NCBI GenBank assembly: GCA_025964635.1
Contig: JAOPYP010000085.1
Location: 1 to 5,514, forward strand
Direction: 5' to 3'
Origin: Actinomycetes bacterium
Lineage (GTDB): Bacteria; Actinomycetota; Actinomycetes; Streptosporangiales; Streptosporangiaceae
DNA: 5,514 bases
Shown one piece after another: positions 1 to 4,736 of this stretch; the first letter of the stretch is position 1; each line of letters begins with the position of its first letter. Below the pieces are notes generated by a model. It made no database searches and was not told where the DNA came from. It worked only from the letters and a program-made list of their open reading frames with translations. Position numbers and translations under genes: made by a program.

Positions 1-978
1 TCGTTGCGGCTCGGAAAGGCCCGGCTGCGCCTGCAGAGCTGAGGCAGCCGGCAGATTCTGTGCACTCTGCGGCGGTGTCCCAGGGTTCTGCGCGCTGGGC
101 GCGTGGGACGGCCCGCCGCGGGCAGCCTCCATGGACTGGCGCTCGATCGGCCCGGACGGCTCGCGGCGCGGCAGCGGTGGCGGCGCGCTGCCCGGGCCCT
201 GCTGGGTACCGGGCAGCTGCGTACTCGGGAACTGGGCGCTGGCGGGCTGGGCGCCCGGCTGCGCGGCGCGCTGGTACTCGGCCACCACGGGCGCGGTGTA
301 GATCGCGGGCGGGGCCGGGTGCGACCCGGCCGACAGGGCCTGCTGGCCGAGCGGGCCGACCACCGGGCCGTGCCCGTTGGTAAGCGCGCGGGCCGCGGAC
401 ACGGCCAGCTGGTAGGTCTCCTCGCTGCCCAGCGACTCGGTCCCGGCCACGAGCTGGGTAAAGGGCCGCAGATGCCCCTCGCCAATCTCGATGATGTCGT
501 CGCATTCCTGGCGGAGGCTGCGGGAAATGGTCCAGTTTCCGCCCACCGTGATATGCACGATCGTCACCCGGATGCCCAGGTCCTGCACATCGGCGACGAC
601 CTGCGCCAGGTCTTCCTCCGCGCTGACCACGAGGGCGTCGCTGATCGCGTTGTTGCGGGCCAGGGTGGTCAGGTCGCGGCGGATCTCGCCCTCCACGCCC
701 TCACGCCGGCCCGGCCGGGTCCGGCCCAGGCGCAGCTTCAGCCCGGGAAGATCAGCCAGTGAGTCGTGCTCGGAAGTCCTGCGGCCCTCGACCGTGGCCT
801 CATACCAGTAGCAGCGGAGTAGCGGGCGGCCGGTTCGCTCCCGGGCGATGCTGCCCATGAACTGCAGCAGGCCTGCATAATCCCAGGAAACGGACTCTCG
901 GTGCCGGGTTCCGTGGACGGCCATCGCGCCATCCGCCAGCACGTAGCCCGCGTCCACGAACAGCGCGCACCGATCCAC
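1..978 (-). CDS. NYN/PIN-like domain protein, putative ribonuclease, C-terminus cut by the window edge
   Basis: A minus-strand frame open from a GTG at 978 to the left edge gives 326 residues and no stop. The first 180 or so residues read as an NYN (LabA/DUF88-like, PIN-fold) domain, a family of metal-dependent RNA-cleaving enzymes. Visible signs are the first strand with the conserved acid (ALFVDAGY, D9), a second strand LLRCYWYEA (53-61), GEIRRDLTTLARNN (97-110) where relatives carry a G-V-D type motif, and SDALVVSAEEDL (113-124) where relatives have an S/T-G-D-x-D type motif. After about residue 185 the chain becomes rich in Pro, Gln, Ala and Ser and looks disordered. The GTG is preferred because the first Rossmann-like strand starts at residue 4 and an AGGAAAGGA site lies 9 nt upstream. 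The gene is divergent from the dehydrogenase at 1134. The domain call is fairly safe; the RNA target and activity are unknown. Confidence 0.85.
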   Translation of the reverse strand, partial: MDRCALFVDAGYVLADGAMAVHGTRHRESVSWDYAGLLQFMGSIARERTGRPLLRCYWYEATVEGRRTSEHDSLADLPGLKLRLGRTRPGRREGVEGEIRRDLTTLARNNAISDALVVSAEEDLAQVVADVQDLGIRVTIVHITVGGNWTISRSLRQECDDIIEIGEGHLRPFTQLVAGTESLGSEETYQLAVSAARALTNGHGPVVGPLGQQALSAGSHPAPPAIYTAPVVAEYQRAAQPGAQPASAQFPSTQLPGTQQGPGSAPPPLPRREPSGPIERQSMEAARGGPSHAPSAQNPGTPPQSAQNLPAASALQAQPGLSEPQR

Positions 979-987
979 GCGACACCG

Positions 988-996
988 TCCTTTCCT
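988..996 (-). promoter_or_regulatory. Ribosome binding site of the NYN-domain gene
   Basis: On the minus strand this reads AGGAAAGGA and ends 9 nt before the GTG at 978. It supports that GTG rather than other-frame GTG or ATG codons nearby. Confidence 0.6.
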
Positions 997-1005
997 CGAC
1001 GCGAG

Positions 1006-1011
1006 ACGTTA
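1006..1011 (-). promoter_or_regulatory. Possible -10 element for the NYN-domain gene
   Basis: The minus strand reads TAACGT, which fits the actinobacterial TAnnnT -10 pattern and would place the transcript start about 20 nt before the GTG. I see no good -35 hexamer at 16-18 nt, so this is a weak call from spacing alone. Confidence 0.25.
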
Positions 1012-1045
1012 CCAGCGCCCAGCCGACCTTGTGATGGATCGCGCG

Positions 1046-1070
1046 CAGGTCGCGGGATACCCACGACCTG
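1046..1070. promoter_or_regulatory. Near-perfect 25-bp inverted repeat in the divergent intergenic region (candidate operator or stem-loop)
   Basis: Outer arms CAGGTCG (1046-1052) and CGACCTG (1064-1070) enclose inner arms GGG (1054-1056) and CCC (1060-1062) around ATA, so 10 of 11 positions pair. The repeat is centred at 1058, almost exactly midway in the 155-bp gap between the starts at 978 and 1134. That position suits an operator shared by two divergent promoters. Arms of this length also arise by chance in DNA this GC-rich, so function is inferred from placement. Confidence 0.4.
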
Positions 1071-1122
1071 AGACGTCCGCTCTCGGCAAAAGCGTCCCCG
1101 GCAATTGCACCTGGCGCGGCAG

Positions 1123-1128
1123 AATAAT
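1123..1128 (+). promoter_or_regulatory. Possible -10 element giving a leaderless transcript of the dehydrogenase gene
   Basis: AATAAT is a rare AT-rich hexamer here and ends 5 nt before the ATG at 1134. No Shine-Dalgarno-like sequence precedes that ATG. The combination suggests transcription starting at or near the A of the ATG, which is common in actinobacteria. No convincing -35 is seen, and the first base of the hexamer departs from TAnnnT. Confidence 0.3.
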
Positions 1129-1133
1129 CCGCC

Positions 1134-2171
1134 ATGCGACTTCTTGTTCTCGGGGGTACCCGGTTCCTGGGGCGTGCCATCGTGGACGAAGCGATCCGGC
1201 GTGGCTACGACGTCACGACCTTCTCACGGGGGCTGAGCGGCGAACCCCGGCCGGGTGCCGAGGCGCTGCACGGAGACCGTACCAACTCCGCGGACCTGCT
1301 CAGGCTGGCTGAACGAGATTTTGACCTCGTCATCGACACCTCGGTGATCGCACCCCGGCACGTGGCCGCGTCCGCCCGGTTGCTGGCCCCGCGAATCCGC
1401 CACTACACCTACGTCTCCACGCTCTCGGTCTACGACGGCTTCGGTGAGGTGCCAGTCAGCGAGGAGTCCCCGGTGCTCGACGGCCCGCCCGACGCGGACG
1501 GCTCAGTGGAGGAACTCGGGTACGGCGAGCTCAAGGCGGGCAGCGAGCAGGCCGTGGCGCAGGAACTGCCGGGCCGGCACCTGATCGCCCGGCCCGGGTT
1601 CATCCTCGGCCCGCACGAGAACATCGGGCGGCTGCCCTGGTGGCTGACCAGGATCGCGCGCGGCGGGACCGTCCTCGCCCCCGGCGATCCCGGCCAGCAG
1701 ATCCGGGCGACCGACGCCCGGGACCTGGCCGCCTGGCTGGTGGACAACACCCGGCGCGGCATCCCGGGCGTGGTCAACGTGCCCGGGGCCGAGGGGACCA
1801 CGCTGGGTGAGCTGCTGACGGACTGCGGCGACGTCACCGGGCCTGGGCCGGACGGGCCGCTGCAGCTGCGCTGGGTGCCGGACCAGGTGCTGCTGGCGGC
1901 CGGGGTGGAGCCGTGGTCGGAGCTACCCCTGTGGGCGCCGGGCATACCAGAGCTCGCGGCCGTGTGGGACGTCACCGGGGACCGGGCGCTGCGCACCGGC
2001 CTCCGCTACCGGCCGCTCAGCGACACGGTCCGCGACACCTGGACCTGGCTGCGCCGGGACGCGGCCGCCCGAGGTGGGCCGGGCACGTTCGAGCGGCGGC
2101 CGGGGATCGGCCTGGACCCGGACAAGGAGCAGGAGATCCTGGCCAGCCTGGACCCACAGGCGGATGGATAG
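1134..2171 (+). CDS. NAD(P)-dependent epimerase/dehydratase-like protein (extended SDR family)
   Basis: This 345-residue protein has an N-terminal Rossmann fold. LLVLGGTRFLGRAI (3-16) is the glycine-rich nucleotide-binding loop, TFSRG (29-33) ends the second strand, and LVIDTS (65-70) is a later core strand. YVSTLSVY (93-100) supplies the usual Ser/Thr position, and YGELK (130-134) gives the Tyr-x3-Lys catalytic pair, so it should be active. ARPGFILGPHE (152-162 region) and the later DARDLAAWLVDN are typical of extended SDR proteins such as UDP-sugar epimerases and related reductases. The C-terminal part (VEPWSELPLW, then GLDPDKEQEILASL) belongs to the variable substrate domain, so the substrate cannot be named. 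The ATG at 1134 is right because the first beta strand begins at residue 2. Its stop sits just upstream of pyrE, or overlaps it, which suggests an operon. Subfamily is confident; pathway is unknown. Confidence 0.9.
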   Translation: MRLLVLGGTRFLGRAIVDEAIRRGYDVTTFSRGLSGEPRPGAEALHGDRTNSADLLRLAERDFDLVIDTSVIAPRHVAASARLLAPRIRHYTYVSTLSVYDGFGEVPVSEESPVLDGPPDADGSVEELGYGELKAGSEQAVAQELPGRHLIARPGFILGPHENIGRLPWWLTRIARGGTVLAPGDPGQQIRATDARDLAAWLVDNTRRGIPGVVNVPGAEGTTLGELLTDCGDVTGPGPDGPLQLRWVPDQVLLAAGVEPWSELPLWAPGIPELAAVWDVTGDRALRTGLRYRPLSDTVRDTWTWLRRDAAARGGPGTFERRPGIGLDPDKEQEILASLDPQADG

Positions 2172-2173
2172 GC

Positions 2174-2195
2174 TCGCGATCGTGAGCGATCGCGA
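2174..2195. promoter_or_regulatory. Perfect 9-bp inverted repeat with a 4-nt loop over the pyrE start
   Basis: Arms TCGCGATCG (2174-2182) and CGATCGCGA (2187-2195) enclose TGAG. If pyrE starts at GTG 2182, the start codon lies at the top of this hairpin, with the G closing the stem and the TG in the loop. If it starts at ATG 2164, the hairpin covers codons 4-11. Either way it could hinder or tune translation initiation, or be a DNA site. It overlaps the smaller palindrome GCGATCGC (2186-2193). Confidence 0.4.
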
Positions 2196-2718
2196 TGACC
2201 TGCTTCAGATGATCAAGGACATGGCCGTGGTGCACGGCGACTTCGTCCTGTCCTCCGGCCAGCGGGCGACCTGGTACATCGACCTGCGCCGGATCCTGCT
2301 CAGCGGGCGGGCGGCACCGCTGGCCGGCCGGGTGATGCTCGACCTCACCGCGGGCCTCGGCTACGACGCGGTCGGCGGGCTCACGCTCGGCGCCGATCCG
2401 GTGGCCACCGCGATGATGCACGCGGCCAGCGCGGCTGGTCAGCCGCTGGACGCGTTCGTGGTGCGCAAGGAGGGCAAGGCGCACGGCCTGCAACGGCGTA
2501 TCGAGGGCCCGGACGTCGCGGGCCGCCGGGTGCTGGCCGTGGAGGACACCTCTACTACCGGGGCGTCGGTGCTGACCGCGGTGGATGCGCTGCGCGAGGC
2601 CGGGGCCGAGATCGTGGGCGTAGCCGTGATCGTGGAACGCGGCGCGCGGGAGCCGGTGACCGCGCGGGGCCTGCCCTACCTGGCCGCCTACGACATGGGT
2701 GACCTGGGCCTGGGCTGA
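2182..2718 (+). CDS. pyrE: Orotate phosphoribosyltransferase
   Basis: PyrE joins orotate to PRPP to give orotidine 5'-monophosphate, the fifth step of de novo UMP synthesis in the cytosol. From GTG 2182 the protein has 178 residues, close to actinobacterial PyrE. Signs in order: VVHGDFVLSSG (16-26), YIDLRR (32-37), GGLTLGADPVA (65-75), the flexible catalytic loop FVVRKEGKAHG (92-102), and the PRPP-binding motif VEDTSTTG (120-127). It ends DLGLG, like relatives ending in D/E-LGLD. An in-frame ATG at 2164 would add six residues and overlap the upstream stop by 8 nt. I favour GTG because relatives begin about three to five residues before this Asp-rich start and GGATAGG (2166-2172) lies 9 nt upstream; the ATG has only a close AGG. 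It is probably co-transcribed with the dehydrogenase gene. Identity is very sure; the start is not. Confidence 0.96.
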   Translation: MSDRDDLLQMIKDMAVVHGDFVLSSGQRATWYIDLRRILLSGRAAPLAGRVMLDLTAGLGYDAVGGLTLGADPVATAMMHAASAAGQPLDAFVVRKEGKAHGLQRRIEGPDVAGRRVLAVEDTSTTGASVLTAVDALREAGAEIVGVAVIVERGAREPVTARGLPYLAAYDMGDLGLG

Positions 2719-2733
2719 TCGAGCTCTGTGCCG

Positions 2734-2746
2734 GCCCGCATCGGGC
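2734..2746 (+). terminator. Weak hairpin after pyrE, possible terminator without a U tract
   Basis: GCCCG (2734-2738) and CGGGC (2742-2746) form a five-pair all-GC stem with a three-base loop, 15 nt after the pyrE stop. No T run follows. U-less hairpins can terminate in actinobacteria, but a stem this short is common by chance here. Confidence 0.25.
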
Positions 2747-2773
2747 GAGGTTGCGGGGCGTTAACCAGCGCAT

Positions 2774-2801
2774 TTGACCGCACAGTGCGGCACGCTAGGC
2801 G
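2774..2801 (+). promoter_or_regulatory. Possible distal fba promoter with a palindrome in its spacer
   Basis: TTGACC (2774-2779) matches five of six bases of the -35 consensus. Sixteen nt later TAGGCG (2796-2801) is a poor -10, keeping only the TAG start. A perfect 13-nt palindrome, CCGCAC and GTGCGG around one A (2778-2790), overlaps the -35 and fills much of the spacer, where a repressor could block polymerase. As RNA it could instead form a five-pair hairpin around CAG. The palindrome is certain; the promoter is tentative. Confidence 0.35.
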
Positions 2802-2829
2802 GGGTTTTCGTGGCCGGGCCCCGTCGGCT

Positions 2830-2858
2830 GTCCGCGGACGGCCCGCGTCCCCGATACT
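2830..2858 (+). promoter_or_regulatory. Possible proximal fba promoter element with a 10-bp palindrome upstream
   Basis: GATACT (2853-2858) resembles a -10 box and would give a leader of roughly 25-30 nt carrying the fba ribosome site. No clear -35 is seen; at that distance lies the perfect palindrome GTCCGCGGAC (2830-2839) instead, so an activator- or repressor-controlled promoter is possible. Within the 173-bp spacer this is the best-placed start for fba. Confidence 0.3.
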
Positions 2859-2876
2859 GGACCCAAGCAATGAGAC

Positions 2877-2882
2877 AGGGAG
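2877..2882 (+). promoter_or_regulatory. Ribosome binding site of fba
   Basis: AGGGAG ends 9 nt before the ATG at 2892 and fixes that start. Confidence 0.7.
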
Positions 2883-2891
2883 CCGATCGTC

Positions 2892-3911
2892 ATGCCAATC
2901 GCCACCCCAGAGGTCTACGCGCAGATGCTCGACCGCGCCAAGGAGCGTGGTTATGCCTATCCCGCCATCAACGTGACCTCGAGCCAGACCCTGAACGCGG
3001 CCCTCCGCGGCTTCGCGGACGCGGAAAGCGACGGCATCCTCCAGGTGTCCACCGGCGGCGCCGAGTACCTGTCCGGCGCGGTCAAGGACATGGTGACCGG
3101 CTCGGCCGCGCTCGCCAGCTTCGCCCGGTCGGTCGCGGACAAGTACCCGGTGCAGATCGCCCTGCACACTGACCACTGCCCCAAGGACAAACTGGACGGG
3201 TTCATGCGCCCGCTGGTCAGGATCTCCCAGGAGCGGGTGGCCCGTGGCGAGGAGCCGCTGTTCAACTCGCACATGTGGGACGGGTCCGCGGTCCCCCTGG
3301 ACGAGAACATCGCCATCGCCGCGGAGCTGCTCGACGAGTGCGCCAAGGCCCGCACGATCATGGAGATGGAGATCGGCGTGGTCGGCGGCGAGGAAGACGG
3401 CGTCACCGGCGAGATGAACGAGAAGCTGTACAGCACGCCGGAAGACGCCATGGCCGTGGCCGAGGCGCTCGGGCTCGGCGAGCGGGGCCGCTACCTGCTC
3501 GCGGCCACGTTCGGCAACGTGCACGGGGTGTACAAGCCGGGGCACGTCACCCTGCGCCCGTCGATCCTGAAGGAGATCCAGGACGCGGTGGGCGCGAAGT
3601 ACGGCCAGGAGAAGCCGTTCAACCTGGTGTTCCACGGCGGCTCCGGCTCCGCGCTGGAAGAGATCCGAGAGGCGATCTCTTATGGCGTGGTCAAGATGAA
3701 CGTGGACACCGACACCCAGTACGCGTTCACCAGGCCGGTCGCGGACCACATGTTCCGCAACTACGACGGTGTGCTGAAGGTCGACGGCGACGTGGGCAAC
3801 AAGAAGATGTACGACCCGCGGGCCTGGGGCAAGGCCGGCGAGGCGGGCATGGCCACGCGGGTGGTGCGGGCCTGCGAGGACCTGATGTCCGCGGGCACCA
3901 GGCTCAGCTGA
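2892..3911 (+). CDS. fba: Class II fructose-bisphosphate aldolase
   Basis: This zinc-dependent aldolase interconverts fructose 1,6-bisphosphate with dihydroxyacetone phosphate and glyceraldehyde 3-phosphate, a central step of glycolysis and gluconeogenesis in the cytosol. At 339 residues it is of normal length. PAINVTSSQTLNA (24-36) is the conserved N-terminal segment. LHTDHC (91-96) holds the catalytic Asp94 and zinc ligand His95. MWDGS (128-132) follows, and EMEIGVVGGEEDGV (158-171) carries the conserved acidic loop. GNVHGVYKPG (208-217) and VFHGGSGS (246-253) supply the other zinc ligands, His211 and His248, and the phosphate-binding glycine/serine loop. KMNVDTDTQYAFT (268-280) is the C-terminal phosphate and substrate site. 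All key residues are present. A 173-bp spacer with promoter-like motifs separates it from pyrE; the metallophosphoesterase gene follows after 27 bp, probably on the same transcript. There is nothing unusual in the coding sequence. Confidence 0.98.
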   Translation: MPIATPEVYAQMLDRAKERGYAYPAINVTSSQTLNAALRGFADAESDGILQVSTGGAEYLSGAVKDMVTGSAALASFARSVADKYPVQIALHTDHCPKDKLDGFMRPLVRISQERVARGEEPLFNSHMWDGSAVPLDENIAIAAELLDECAKARTIMEMEIGVVGGEEDGVTGEMNEKLYSTPEDAMAVAEALGLGERGRYLLAATFGNVHGVYKPGHVTLRPSILKEIQDAVGAKYGQEKPFNLVFHGGSGSALEEIREAISYGVVKMNVDTDTQYAFTRPVADHMFRNYDGVLKVDGDVGNKKMYDPRAWGKAGEAGMATRVVRACEDLMSAGTRLS

Positions 3912-3926
3912 CCAGCCAGGCGGCGC

Positions 3927-3931
3927 GGAGG
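3927..3931 (+). promoter_or_regulatory. Ribosome binding site of the metallophosphoesterase gene
   Basis: A full GGAGG lies 7 nt before the ATG at 3939, in the short gap after the fba stop. It supports this start and separate initiation on a shared transcript. Confidence 0.75.
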
Positions 3932-3938
3932 CTGGCTG

Positions 3939-4736
3939 ATGGAGACACCCGCCAGCCTGGGTTACGCCAGCCGGGTCGCGGTCCTGTCCGACATTCACGG
4001 GGTGCTGCCCGCGCTGGAGAGCGTGCTCTCCGAGCCCGACGTGGCCGGCGCCGATCGTGTCGTGCTCACCGGTGATCTCGCCGCCGGGCCGCAACCACGC
4101 GAGACCCTCGACATGCTGGCCTCGCTCGGGGAACGGGCAGTGTGGATCCGCGGGAACGCCGATCGCGAGCTAGTGCAGCTCGCACACGGTGAGGTGGGCA
4201 CGGTCCCGGACCCGATCGCGCCCTGGGCCGCCGCCCAGCTTCGCGCGGACCAGATCGAGCTGCTGGCCGGGCTCCCCCTGACGGCGGCCCTCGAGGTGGC
4301 TGGCCTGGGTGCGGTGCTCTTCTGCCACGCCACCCCGCGGGACGACGAAGAGGTGGTTCTCGCCGATTCACGGCTGGAGCGATGGGCCGATGTGCTCGGC
4401 TCGGTCGCCCCGGAGGTCACCGCGGTGGTGTGCGGGCACACCCACATGCCGTTCTGCCGGCTGGCCCACGGGCGGCTGGTGGTCAACCCGGGCAGCGTCG
4501 GGATGCCGTACGGCCGGCCCGGCGCACACTGGGCACTGCTCGGGCCCGGGGTGCAACTGCGGCGGACCGTGTTCGACACCGGGGCGGCCTGCGCACGCGT
4601 CGCCGCGGAATCGTCGTACCCCGACGCCGCGGAATGGGCCGACTTCTACCTGAACGCCCGGGCCACCGATGCGGAAGCGCTCGCCGTCATGGCCCCCCGC
4701 GATGGCCGGGCCGGCTCGGACGGTCCGGTCGGCTGA
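3939..4736 (+). CDS. Calcineurin-like metallophosphoesterase (YfcE/MJ0936-type)
   Basis: This 265-residue protein carries every motif of the two-metal phosphoesterase fold: LSDIHG (16-21; D18, H20), GDLAAG (45-50; D46), GNAD (72-75; N73), the histidine of LFCHATP (127-133; H130) and CGHTHMPF (165-172; H167, H169), then NPGSVGMPYG (183-192), typical of the YfcE-like branch. It should hydrolyse phosphomono- or diesters in the cytosol; no signal peptide or membrane segment is seen. The substrate cannot be read from the sequence. It is longer than the minimal archaeal and bacterial members, with an insert around 77-125 and a C-terminal tail of about 50 residues after the last strand. The final 17 codons overlap the opposite-strand DUF559-type gene, and its TGA is the first triplet of a tandem repeat. 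Co-transcription with fba is likely from the 27-bp gap. Confidence 0.92.
   Translation: METPASLGYASRVAVLSDIHGVLPALESVLSEPDVAGADRVVLTGDLAAGPQPRETLDMLASLGERAVWIRGNADRELVQLAHGEVGTVPDPIAPWAAAQLRADQIELLAGLPLTAALEVAGLGAVLFCHATPRDDEEVVLADSRLERWADVLGSVAPEVTAVVCGHTHMPFCRLAHGRLVVNPGSVGMPYGRPGAHWALLGPGVQLRRTVFDTGAACARVAAESSYPDAAEWADFYLNARATDAEALAVMAPRDGRAGSDGPVG

Noticed and set aside
103..762. 219-codon plus-strand open frame at the left
   Set aside because: It is antisense to the NYN-domain gene, whose own frame has clear family motifs; this one shows none.
1430..1996. 188-codon minus-strand open frame inside the dehydrogenase gene
   Set aside because: Ser/Pro-rich shadow of a well-recognised SDR-type gene, with no ribosome site or motif noted.
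2728..2976. GTG-started plus-strand frame in the pyrE-fba spacer
   Set aside because: Arg/Ser/Pro-rich product with no domain, running 85 bp into fba in another frame; the spacer looks regulatory.
2688..4094. 468-codon open frame on the minus strand across fba
   Set aside because: It is fully antisense to a complete class II aldolase gene, is rich in His, Val, Arg and Gly as expected of a shadow frame in GC-rich DNA, and shows no recognisable domain.
4165..4183. 7-bp inverted repeat GCGAGCT/AGCTCGC within the metallophosphoesterase gene
   Set aside because: Arms of seven bases are expected several times by chance in DNA of this composition, and the site is inside a coding region with no special position.
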